A stretch of DNA of 64,000 bases, taken from the NCBI GenBank assembly GCA_015075645.1, contig JABTUF010000004.1, positions 248,001-312,000 on the forward strand, in the 5' to 3' direction. The notes beneath the pieces are model-generated. The model saw only the letters and a list, made by a program, of their open reading frames with translations, made no database searches and was not told the origin of the DNA. Of this stretch, positions 24,842 to 32,127 are shown piece after piece. Position numbers and translations under genes: made by a program. The stretch is from Burkholderiales bacterium (GTDB lineage: Bacteria > Pseudomonadota > Gammaproteobacteria > Burkholderiales > Casimicrobiaceae). Each line of letters starts with the position of its first letter. The first letter of the stretch is position 1.

Positions 24842-25831
24842 CTACTTGAGGAGCCCGGCTTCGCGGAAGAACTTCGCGGCGCCCGGATGGTAGGGGATCA
24901 CCTGCTGGCTCGCGAGGAACTGCGGCGTGATGTCCTTGAACGTGCTGTGCGCGGTCTTGAACTTGTCGATGTGGGTGGCGAGCGCCTTGGCGAGATCGTA
25001 GGCCACCGCATCGGGCATCTTCTCGCTCGCGAACAGGATCGCGGAGAGCGCGACCGTGGGCACGTCCTGCGGCTGCCACGCGTAGGAACCGCCCTTGACG
25101 ACGAACGGCCGGACGGAGAGCTCCTTCACGACCTTCTGCACCGTGCCCTCCGACACCGGCAGCAGCACCGAGGGCACCGCGTCGCCGGCCTGCACGATGA
25201 AGCTCGTGCGCACGAACACGCCGTTCGCGAACATGTCGATGCGGCCGTCCTTCATCAGATCGCCCTGCTCGTTGGACGCGGCGTAGACGACGTGTCCGCC
25301 CCACTTCTCGATGTCCGCGAGACTCACGCCGATCGCGGCGAACATCCGGACCGCGACGTGCTCGGTGATGTTGCCGCGCTTGTTGAACGCGACCCGCAGC
25401 GGCGGCTTCTTGGCGGCGATGTCGTCGAACGTGCGGATCGCGTACTTGTCGGCGAACGCCTTGCTCATCACCATCTGCATCGGCGCCCAGTCGTACATCA
25501 GCGCGATCGCGCGCAGGCTCGTGACCGGCTTGGTGAACGGCGCGGCGCCCTCGAGCGCGAGGCGGAGCTCCGCGTCGTGCGCGAGCCCGAGCTCGGCCTT
25601 GCCCTGCTCGACGATCCCGATGTTGGCGAGGCCTCCGCCGGAGGTCTGGTAGGTGACCGTCGAGCCGGGGAACGCAGCCTTGACCGCGCCGTCGATGCCG
25701 ACGCCGAGAATCGTCCACAGGCCGCTCGGGCTCGCGCCGGAGAGCGTCAGCTTGTACGGGGCCTGCGCCCACGCGATCGAACTCGCCAGCGCGAACGTGA
25801 TTCCGAACAGAAGCTTCCTTGTCGCGTGCAT
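24842..25831 (-). CDS. TAXI-family TRAP solute-binding protein
   Basis: 329 residues. A Sec signal peptide (residues 1-22, cleavage at AWAQA) precedes a TAXI-type binding protein: LTLSGASPSGLWTILGVGIDGAVKAAFPGSTVTYQTSGGGLANI is the conserved opening in which TRAP-TAXI proteins contact the ligand, and HPGAAKFFREAGLL closes the protein. It captures the substrate in the periplasm for the fused permease downstream. GAGGAGGA precedes the start. Linkage to UbiD and CoA-transferases suggests an aromatic or dicarboxylic acid ligand. Confidence 0.92.
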   Translation of the reverse strand: MHATRKLLFGITFALASSIAWAQAPYKLTLSGASPSGLWTILGVGIDGAVKAAFPGSTVTYQTSGGGLANIGIVEQGKAELGLAHDAELRLALEGAAPFTKPVTSLRAIALMYDWAPMQMVMSKAFADKYAIRTFDDIAAKKPPLRVAFNKRGNITEHVAVRMFAAIGVSLADIEKWGGHVVYAASNEQGDLMKDGRIDMFANGVFVRTSFIVQAGDAVPSVLLPVSEGTVQKVVKELSVRPFVVKGGSYAWQPQDVPTVALSAILFASEKMPDAVAYDLAKALATHIDKFKTAHSTFKDITPQFLASQQVIPYHPGAAKFFREAGLLK

Positions 25832-25877
25832 GGATCCTCCTCGTCGTCTCGCGCGGGCGCGGTTCGCCCGCCGTCCT

Positions 25878-27101
25878 TCAATCGAATGCGCCCTTCGCCG
25901 CGCAGTCCGCGTACTCCTCGCCGGTCAGCCCGAGGAACTCGCGGAACACGACGTCATTGTGCTCGCCGAGCCGCGGCGCCGGTGCGGTCACGTCGCCCGG
26001 CGTGCCGGACAGGTCGAACGCAGGGAACGCGCAGGTCTGCTCGCCCATCACCGGGTGACGTCGGACGCGCCATGATCCGCGATCCACGAGAGCCGGATCG
26101 CGGAAGAGGTCGTCGACCGCGTTGACGCGATACGCATGCACCCCCGCATCCTGGAGCGAGCGTGCCGCGTCGTCGCTCCCGCGGGCGGCGCACCATGCGG
26201 CGAGCGAAGGCTCGAACTCGGCGAGGTGGCGCCTGCGCGCGTCCGACGACGCGAATCGGGCGTCTTGCGCGAGTTCAGGCCGTCCGACGGCCGCGCACAG
26301 GCGCGCGAACTCGTCGTCGGACCAGCACGACAACGCCACCCATTCGTCGCCCCGGCAACGGTACGCTCCGTGCGGCACGGCGCGCGGATCGTCGTTGCCC
26401 GAGCGCTCGGCGATCCGGCCGCCGACGTGATAGTCGAGGAGCTGCGGCGCGACGAAATGCAGGCCGGTCTCGTACTGCGACACGTCGATCCACGCCCCGA
26501 GGCCCGTCTCGCGCCTGCGCACCAGGGCCGCGAGCACCGCGGCCGCGCCCATCGTCGAGGCCACGAAGTCGATGTAGGGGCCGTACAGCAGCATCGGCGG
26601 GCCGTCGGGCGACCCGGTCAATCCGCAGAAGCCGGCCTGCGCGGAGAGCAGGGAGCCGAAGCCCGGCGTGTTCGCGCGCGGACCGGTCTGCCCCATGTTG
26701 CACGACGAGAGCATGACGATCGCGGGCTTCTGCGCCGACAGCGCGTGGTAGCCCAGACCGAGGCGGTCCATCACGCCCGGCCGCATGTTCTCGATCACGA
26801 CATCGCTCCACAGCGCGAGCCTGCGCGCGAGCGAGACGCCCGCGTCGTTCTTGAGATCGAGCGTCACCCCGTACTTCGAATCGTTGAAGTAGGCGAAGCA
26901 GCCGCCGCGGTCGACGCCCGGCTCGCCGTCCTTGAACGGCGGGTACTCGAGCCGGAAGCCGTCCGGCCGCCTGCGGGACTCGACGTGCACGACGCAAGCG
27001 CCGTAGTTCGCGAGCATCTTCCCGATGTGCGGGCCCGCGGCGTAGCTCGCGAACTCCACGACCTTGACGCCCGCGAGCGCCCGTTCGACCGGGCTCGTCA
27101 C
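25878..27101 (-). CDS. class III CoA-transferase (CaiB/BaiF), second subunit
   Basis: 407 residues. The family opening LAGVKVVEFASYAAGPHIGKMLANYGACVVHVE is followed by LDLKNDAGVSLARRLALWSDVVIENMRPGVMDRLGLGY. CaiB/BaiF enzymes move CoA between carboxylic acids through an aspartyl-CoA thioester; the aspartate expected near residue 165-170 probably lies in PYIDFVAST. The start is a GTG at 27101 that overlaps the stop of the preceding CoA-transferase as GTGA, so the two are translationally coupled and probably form a heteromer, as in BbsEF or the two-subunit succinyl-CoA:phthalate CoA-transferase. It is followed by the TAXI gene after 46 bp. Confidence 0.9.
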   Translation of the reverse strand: MTSPVERALAGVKVVEFASYAAGPHIGKMLANYGACVVHVESRRRPDGFRLEYPPFKDGEPGVDRGGCFAYFNDSKYGVTLDLKNDAGVSLARRLALWSDVVIENMRPGVMDRLGLGYHALSAQKPAIVMLSSCNMGQTGPRANTPGFGSLLSAQAGFCGLTGSPDGPPMLLYGPYIDFVASTMGAAAVLAALVRRRETGLGAWIDVSQYETGLHFVAPQLLDYHVGGRIAERSGNDDPRAVPHGAYRCRGDEWVALSCWSDDEFARLCAAVGRPELAQDARFASSDARRRHLAEFEPSLAAWCAARGSDDAARSLQDAGVHAYRVNAVDDLFRDPALVDRGSWRVRRHPVMGEQTCAFPAFDLSGTPGDVTAPAPRLGEHNDVVFREFLGLTGEEYADCAAKGAFD

Positions 27102-28285
27102 GCAGCCGCCCTTGCGGGAAAGCCGCCCGCGTCGGCCGCCGGCCGTGCGCTCCATTGCGCGAGCAGTTCGTCGGCGATCACCTCGTGCCCCGGCGCGCAG
27201 GCGAGCGGCGCGCGCACGCCGTCGACGAGCGCGAATGCGCCGCAGTGCCGCTGCCGCGATCCGTCGGGGAGCACGACGTCGCGCCAGAAATCGCGCGCTG
27301 CGAGCTGCGGGTCGGTCGCGATGTCGTCCATCGTCGAGACCGGGTAGCCCAGGATCTCGCGCGCGCTCGCGCCTTCGAGGAACGCGCGCTTGGTCAGCGT
27401 CGCGAAGAACGCCGCGATCGGCTGCTCCAGCCGATCGACGCTCGCCTGGTCCTGCGTCTTCGGATCGAACCGCGTCCAGTCGACGTCGGCGAGTGCGCCC
27501 AGCGCGAAGCCCGCTTCCCGCATCCAGCGCACGAGCATCTGCGAACTCCGCCGCCCCGCCGCCCCGCCGTAGAGCACGAAGTTGAGGTAGCCGTCGGCGC
27601 AGCGCCAGAATGCACGGAAGCGCGCGCCGGTGAGGGCGCGCCCGGTGATGAACGCGCCGCAGCGCGTCGGCACGACGCCGTTCAGGTCGACGAACGTCGG
27701 CGCGTGCGCGATGGCCGCGATGACCGCCGCCTGCGCCGACACGTCCACGGCCTGGGTCCTGCCGGTCGTCTCGCGGTACAGCAGCGCGACCAGCGCGCCG
27801 ACCGCCGCGTGCGCACCGGCCCACGCGCGCGCCTGCGGCGCGGACACGCGCACCGGCGTGTCGCCCGGTTCGCCCGCGAGCGACATCGCGCCGCCCGCGG
27901 CCATCAGCTCCAGGTCGGAGGCCAGCCAGCGCGCGCGCGGCCCGCTCGCCCCGAACGGAGTGACCCGCACATGAATCGCCTGCGGGCCGACCCGGCGCAG
28001 ATGGGCGTCGTCGAACAGATCGCCGAGCGGCGCGCCGGGCGCGAACGAGTCGAGGACGACGTCGGCGTGCGCGACCAGGCGCTCGAAGCTCGCGCGGTCC
28101 CCATCACGGTCGAGGTCGAGCCGCAGGAGCCGCTTGCCGACGTTGCCGGCCTGCCAGTCGACGCCGCCGACTTCGGCGGACCGCGGTTCGACCTTGACGA
28201 CGTCGACACCGAGGTCCGCCAGCATGCGCCCGGCGAGCCAGCCCAGTTCGCCGCTGCAGTCGAGCGCGCGATAGCCCGCCAGCAT
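27098..28285 (-). CDS. class III CoA-transferase (CaiB/BaiF), first subunit
   Basis: 395 residues, less canonical than its neighbour. The opening GYRALDCSGELGWLAGRMLADLGVDVVKVEP and LRLDLDRDGDRASFERLVAHADVVLDSFAPG match the family, but the middle segment GAHAAVGALVALLYRETTGRTQAVDVSAQAA has diverged and lacks a clear catalytic Asp at the usual spot, where AWAGAHAAVG stands. It may therefore be a structural partner of the coupled second subunit. It begins 16 bp after the UbiD stop and overlaps the next start by 4 bp. The combination of two unlike CaiB subunits with UbiD and UbiX is the main clue to the pathway. Confidence 0.88.
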   Translation of the reverse strand: MLAGYRALDCSGELGWLAGRMLADLGVDVVKVEPRSAEVGGVDWQAGNVGKRLLRLDLDRDGDRASFERLVAHADVVLDSFAPGAPLGDLFDDAHLRRVGPQAIHVRVTPFGASGPRARWLASDLELMAAGGAMSLAGEPGDTPVRVSAPQARAWAGAHAAVGALVALLYRETTGRTQAVDVSAQAAVIAAIAHAPTFVDLNGVVPTRCGAFITGRALTGARFRAFWRCADGYLNFVLYGGAAGRRSSQMLVRWMREAGFALGALADVDWTRFDPKTQDQASVDRLEQPIAAFFATLTKRAFLEGASAREILGYPVSTMDDIATDPQLAARDFWRDVVLPDGSRQRHCGAFALVDGVRAPLACAPGHEVIADELLAQWSARPAADAGGFPARAAA

Positions 28286-28301
28286 GGCTGCTGCCGGCGT
28301 C

Positions 28302-29876
28302 CTAGCGCCCGGTGCGCGCGAGCGAGAGCACCCAGCCCGCCATGCGCGCCTTCATCGCCTGGATCTGCTTCGCGTCGAAGAAGTCCTCCGGCTTGACCCG
28401 GTCGACCGGATAGACCGGCCGGTGGAAATCCTGCTCGTAGCCGAACGGCACCGTCGCGTCGATCCCCATGCCGCCCTCGAACATCGTGTTCGACGCGGTC
28501 CACTGCTTGTCGCCGGCGGTCATGCGCTCGGCCGGCATGAAGGTCTGGCCGCGCCCGCCGGGGATCGGATTCAGGATGTCGTTGCGCGGGTTCACGCGCG
28601 TGGTGAGGCACCACATGATGTCGTCCATCGAGTAGATGTCGACGTCCTCGCTCACGGCGATGGCGAGCCGCATGCCCTGCGAACAGGACAGGATCGCCGA
28701 CAGGAAATTGCGCTGCCAGCCCTCCTCGATCTTGTTGCGCTTCTTCACCTGGATGATGCAGCCGCCCCAGTCGGTCATGCAGTAGGGGATGTGCACGTCC
28801 TGGATGATGCCCGGCTGCAGGCGCTCGCACAGTTCGAAGATCGCGGCTTCGCGGATCGTCGTGTCGATGTTCGAATCGTCGAACATGTGCACGCCGAGCG
28901 GGAAGATGATCGGCTTCGACTCGGGCCTGCGCATCGTGATCGCGGTCACGTGGAAGGTCGGCGCCTTGTACGCCTTGCCCATGTAGCCGGCCCACTCGGG
29001 GTGGAAGAAGGTCTTGCCCTGCACGCCGATGCGCTCGGCCTCGGCGGTCTCGTAGCGCTTGTCGCGCGGGACGACGTAGCCTTCGAGGACGTACTCGGCG
29101 TCGGCGAGCGCGTAGGCGTCGACCGTCTTCGCCTTGACGAGGCGCACCGGCGAGCCCTGGATCGCGCCGGCCACGCCGACCTCGTCGCAGCCCTTCGGGA
29201 GGATCACGTAATCGAAGCCGGCGCCCGCCATCATCGTGCACGCGGGCGGCACGCCGAAGTTCATCGTGATCGGGATGCGCTCCTCCTGGTAGTGCTCGGT
29301 GAACACCTGCCACATGTGCGAGCCGGGGGAGATCTGGAACGTGCCGACGTTGCCCCACCGGAAGTTCATCCGGTTGTAGCCCATGTCGGTGCCGCCGTCG
29401 AAGTGCTTGCCGCTGATGAGGCGGATCCCGGAGCCGATGGTGAGCTCGGACTCGAGCGCCGTGTGGCGGATGGTCATGATCCACCGGTTGACGTCGATGT
29501 CCTTCGTGATCACGTGCTCCTGCACCGGAGCGTCCTTGCCGTCGACCACCACCGGCGGCAGCGGCCGGTTGAGCGCCTTCGCCAGCGCGCGCGTGCGCTG
29601 CGTCGGGTCGGTGAACCCGAACATCCGGTCGACGATGCGGATGTCGCCGAACAGGTTGGTGATCGCCCGCGCGTGCGGATAGCCCTTCACCTGGTTGAAG
29701 AGCATCGGGCAACTGCCGTCGAAATGCTTCTGCAGGCCGGTCAGCTCGAGATCCCCGCTCACCGGCTCGTCGGTCTCGACCAGCAGTCCCTCGGCGCGCA
29801 GCCAGTCGACCGTCGACCGCAGGCTCGTCACGTCCTTGGTCGCGTCCGGCTGCTTGCGCTTGGCTACGTCGTTCAT
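28302..29876 (-). CDS. UbiD-family decarboxylase (phthaloyl-CoA decarboxylase candidate)
   Basis: 524 residues, within the UbiD range. Conserved blocks include HARAITNLFGD, the cofactor- and metal-binding region FGVPPACTMMAGAGFDYV, EAEYV-type ADAEYVLEGYVVPRDKR, TFHVTAITMRRPESKPIIF and a C-terminal GMGIDATVPFGYEQDFHRPVYP. UbiD enzymes use prenylated FMN, with Mn/K or Fe/K, for reversible decarboxylation of aromatic or unsaturated acids. Here a UbiX gene is 68 bp upstream and two CoA-transferase genes follow, so the substrate is likely a CoA thioester, the best fit being phthaloyl-CoA to benzoyl-CoA. ATG 29876 has GAAAGGA upstream. Substrate is inference. Confidence 0.88.
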   Translation of the reverse strand: MNDVAKRKQPDATKDVTSLRSTVDWLRAEGLLVETDEPVSGDLELTGLQKHFDGSCPMLFNQVKGYPHARAITNLFGDIRIVDRMFGFTDPTQRTRALAKALNRPLPPVVVDGKDAPVQEHVITKDIDVNRWIMTIRHTALESELTIGSGIRLISGKHFDGGTDMGYNRMNFRWGNVGTFQISPGSHMWQVFTEHYQEERIPITMNFGVPPACTMMAGAGFDYVILPKGCDEVGVAGAIQGSPVRLVKAKTVDAYALADAEYVLEGYVVPRDKRYETAEAERIGVQGKTFFHPEWAGYMGKAYKAPTFHVTAITMRRPESKPIIFPLGVHMFDDSNIDTTIREAAIFELCERLQPGIIQDVHIPYCMTDWGGCIIQVKKRNKIEEGWQRNFLSAILSCSQGMRLAIAVSEDVDIYSMDDIMWCLTTRVNPRNDILNPIPGGRGQTFMPAERMTAGDKQWTASNTMFEGGMGIDATVPFGYEQDFHRPVYPVDRVKPEDFFDAKQIQAMKARMAGWVLSLARTGR

Positions 29877-29944
29877 CGCTGCGTCCTTTCCTCTTCTCTT
29901 GATGGCGGTCGGTGCGTCCGCCGATTCGTCGTCGCTTCGCGTCG

Positions 29945-30538
29945 TCACTTCGGCCCGAGGCGCGCGACCTTCGCGCGCATCTCGCCGGTCCAGCGTTTCG
30001 CGAAGCTCGCGGGCAGGGCGAACTGGTCGAGGACCCGCGCGACCACGTGCTCCACGATGTCGTCGACCGATTGCGGATGGTTGTAGAACGCCGGCATCGG
30101 CGGCATGATCGTCACGCCCATGCGGGAGAGCTTGAGCAGGTTCTCGAGGTGGATGTCGGAGAGCGGCATCTCGCGCGCCACCAGCACGAGCCGGCGGCGC
30201 TCCTTCAGGACGACGTCCGCGGCGCGGTGGACCAGATGGTCGCCGGTGCCGTGCGCGATCGCCGCGACGCTCCGCATCGAGCACGGGATGATGACCATCC
30301 CCTCGGTGACGAACGAGCCCGACGAGATGGCCGCGCCCATGTTCCCCGCCTCGTAGACGACCGAAGCGAGCGCCCGGACCTCGCCCAGCGTGTACGTGGT
30401 CTCGTGCTCGATCGTCTGCAGCGCCCACTTGCTCAGGACGAGGTGGGTCTCGACGTCCGCCTCGCGCAGCGCCTCGAGCAGGCGGATGCCGAGGATGGCG
30501 CCGGTGGCGCCGGTGATGCCGACCACGAGCCTGCGCAT
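29945..30538 (-). CDS. ubiX: flavin prenyltransferase, UbiX family
   Basis: 197 residues, full family length. It opens with the Rossmann-like RRLVVGITGATGAILGIRLLEAL, has the Ser/Gly loop AAISSGSF and the conserved IIPCSMRSVAAIAHGTGDHLVHRAADVVLKERRRLVLVAREMPLSDIHLENLLKLSRMG. UbiX joins dimethylallyl phosphate to FMN, giving the prenyl-FMN cofactor that UbiD needs. As the first gene of a dedicated operon it probably serves the adjacent UbiD rather than ubiquinone synthesis. It is divergent from an IclR gene. Confidence 0.92.
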   Translation of the reverse strand: MRRLVVGITGATGAILGIRLLEALREADVETHLVLSKWALQTIEHETTYTLGEVRALASVVYEAGNMGAAISSGSFVTEGMVIIPCSMRSVAAIAHGTGDHLVHRAADVVLKERRRLVLVAREMPLSDIHLENLLKLSRMGVTIMPPMPAFYNHPQSVDDIVEHVVARVLDQFALPASFAKRWTGEMRAKVARLGPK

Positions 30539-30617
30539 GGATGTCCTCCGGGCGGTCTTCGGCGCTGCACAATGTGGCGCTGGACCGCTCCGACGCTCCG
30601 GTGTCCCGGATTCGCGT

Positions 30618-30638
30618 CTAGAATGGGTCCGAATCTAG
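30618..30638. promoter_or_regulatory. imperfect palindrome, candidate IclR operator
   Basis: In the 138-bp gap between ubiX (minus) and the IclR gene (plus) lies CTAGA ... TCTAG (30618-30622 and 30634-30638), with further matching positions toward the centre. TAGAAT inside the left arm could serve as a -10 box for the IclR gene. IclR proteins commonly bind such palindromes in divergent promoters. Assignment is by position and symmetry only. Confidence 0.35.
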
Positions 30639-30676
30639 CGCCTCGCGCGGATCGGCGCCACCGTCGCCGCGCGAAA

Positions 30677-31510
30677 ATGTTCCACATGGTGGCCATGCGA
30701 GCGAACGCGTCCTCCCAACCCGTTGCAGGCGATCGCCCCGCCCGTCCCGGTACGCAGAGCATCCAGCGCGCCGCGCTGCTCGTGCGCACGGTCGCGGCGC
30801 GCAGTTCCGCCGGAGTGCGGCTCGCCGATCTCGCGCAGCACGCGCACCTGGAGCGATCCACCGCGCGCCGCATCCTGAAGTGCCTGGTCGCCGAGGGCTT
30901 CCTGATGCAGGACGCCGCGACGCACCGCTACTTCCTCGGGCCGCTGGTGTTCGAACTCGGGTTCGCGGTGGCGCCTCAGTTCAACATCGTCGACATCTGC
31001 CGCAGCGCGCTCGAGCGCGTCGCCGAGCGCACCGGAGACACGGTCTTCCTCGTCGTGCGCAGCGGCTACGACTCGGTGTGCGTCGACCGCAAGGAAGGCT
31101 CGTTCCCGATCAGGACGCTGATGCTCGACGTCGGGACCCGGCGGCCGCTCGGCGCCGGCGCGTGCGGCCTCGCGCTCCTGATGGGCCTCTCGGACGAGGC
31201 GGTCGAGGAAATCGTCGCCGCGAACGCCCGGCAGTTCGCCACCTACAACGGCCTCAACGTTCCGGCGCTCCTGCGCCTCCTGCGCCGCGCGAACACGCTC
31301 GGCTACGCCTTGAACGATATCCACATCACGCCGGGCGCGGTGTCCGTGGGGTTGCCGATCAGGAGCCGCTTCGGCACCGCGTTCGCCGCGGTGAGCGTCG
31401 GCGCGATCGCCGGCCGCATGGGGCCCGCGCGCCAGCGCGAGATCGCGGGCATCCTGCGCGCCGAGATCGCGGCGCTGGAAGACGTCGCCAACCGGGCGGC
31501 GCAGCCGTGA
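30677..31510 (+). CDS. IclR-family transcriptional regulator
   Basis: 277 residues. The N-terminal winged helix (SIQRAALLVRTVAARSSAGVRLADLAQHAHLERSTARRILKCLVAEGFL) is followed by the IclR ligand domain (ALERVAERTGDTVFLVVRSGYDSVCVDRKEGSFPI, LGAGACGLALLMGL, GAVSVGLPIRSRFG). IclR regulators of aromatic catabolism respond to the substrate or a CoA intermediate. It is divergent from the ubiX-ubiD-CoA-transferase-TRAP operon, so it is the obvious local regulator. Three in-frame ATGs (30677, 30686, 30695) are possible; none has a clear ribosome site, and I list the longest. It overlaps the next gene by 4 bp. Confidence 0.88.
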   Translation: MFHMVAMRANASSQPVAGDRPARPGTQSIQRAALLVRTVAARSSAGVRLADLAQHAHLERSTARRILKCLVAEGFLMQDAATHRYFLGPLVFELGFAVAPQFNIVDICRSALERVAERTGDTVFLVVRSGYDSVCVDRKEGSFPIRTLMLDVGTRRPLGAGACGLALLMGLSDEAVEEIVAANARQFATYNGLNVPALLRLLRRANTLGYALNDIHITPGAVSVGLPIRSRFGTAFAAVSVGAIAGRMGPARQREIAGILRAEIAALEDVANRAAQP

Positions 31511-31968
31511 GCGCCGACGCCGCCCTCCGGGAGCGCGTGCTCGATTATCTGCGCGCGCACCACGTGATGACACTCGCCACGCCGGAACCGTGGGCGGCGG
31601 CGGTCTTCTACGTCAACGAGGATTTCGCGCTGCACTTCCTCTCCGCCGCGACGACGCGTCACTGCGTGCGGCTTCGCGCCGACCCGCGCGTCGCGGCCAC
31701 CGTGCAGGACGACACCGGAAACTGGCAGGCCATCAAGGGTGTGCAGCTCGAAGGCACGGTCGCGCCGGTGCCGGGTCCGTCGTTGAAGCGCGTCCAGGCG
31801 CTCTACGCCCGCAAGTTCCCGTTCGCCGGCGCGGACGCGCCCGCGCCGCTCGCGCGCGCGCTCGCCCGCGTCGATTGGTACACCGTCACGCCGACCGGCG
31901 TGTGGTTCGTCGACAACGCCCGCGGGTTCGGGCACCGCGACCACATCGCGCTGCAATCCGGCGGGTGA
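31507..31968 (+). CDS. pyridoxamine 5'-phosphate oxidase-like flavin-binding protein
   Basis: 153 residues. The split-barrel pattern is seen in LRAHHVMTLATPEPWAAAVFYVNEDFALHFLSAATTRHCVRLRADPRVAATVQDD and WQAIKGVQLEGTVAPV, typical of PNPOx-like FMN proteins (YhbP-like). Such proteins reduce or bind small molecules using FMN, F420 or heme; the substrate here is unknown. The GTG start at 31507 overlaps the IclR stop as GTGA, so it is co-translated with the regulator and may play an accessory part in the same pathway. Confidence 0.78.
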   Translation: MSADAALRERVLDYLRAHHVMTLATPEPWAAAVFYVNEDFALHFLSAATTRHCVRLRADPRVAATVQDDTGNWQAIKGVQLEGTVAPVPGPSLKRVQALYARKFPFAGADAPAPLARALARVDWYTVTPTGVWFVDNARGFGHRDHIALQSGG

Positions 31969-31988
31969 GCACTCGGCTCGTGAAAGGC

Positions 31989-32110
31989 GTCCGGCTTCAA
32001 GCCGGACCCACGGGGAATGCGGCGCGCTCCCCGATCCTCGTGGGTCAGACTTCAGTCTGACGGGGTTCGCCACGACGACACGACAGACGTCCGGCTGAAG
32101 CCGGACCCAC
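31989..32110. repeat. REP-like palindrome cluster 1 (three elements)
   Basis: Three 22-23-bp palindromic units lie at 31989-32011, 32040-32061 and 32089-32110. Each contains a GTCCGGCTTCAGCCGGAC- or GTCAGACTTCAGTCTGAC-type hairpin attached to GTGGG/CCCAC. The middle copy is inverted relative to the outer two. The same unit recurs near 46.5 kb and in degenerate form near 61.24 kb. The cluster fills the gap between two converging genes. Confidence 0.75.
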
Positions 32111-32127
32111 GGGGCATCGTCGCGAAA

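Noticed and set aside
22751..26125. 1124-codon plus-strand frame over the TRAP genes
   Set aside because: Product is Arg/His/Asp-rich and featureless, and the minus strand carries clear TRAP permease and TAXI proteins.
31989..32110. Possible CRISPR array
   Set aside because: Only three units, spacing about 28 bp, alternating orientation and internal palindromes; no cas genes. Better explained as REP-like elements.
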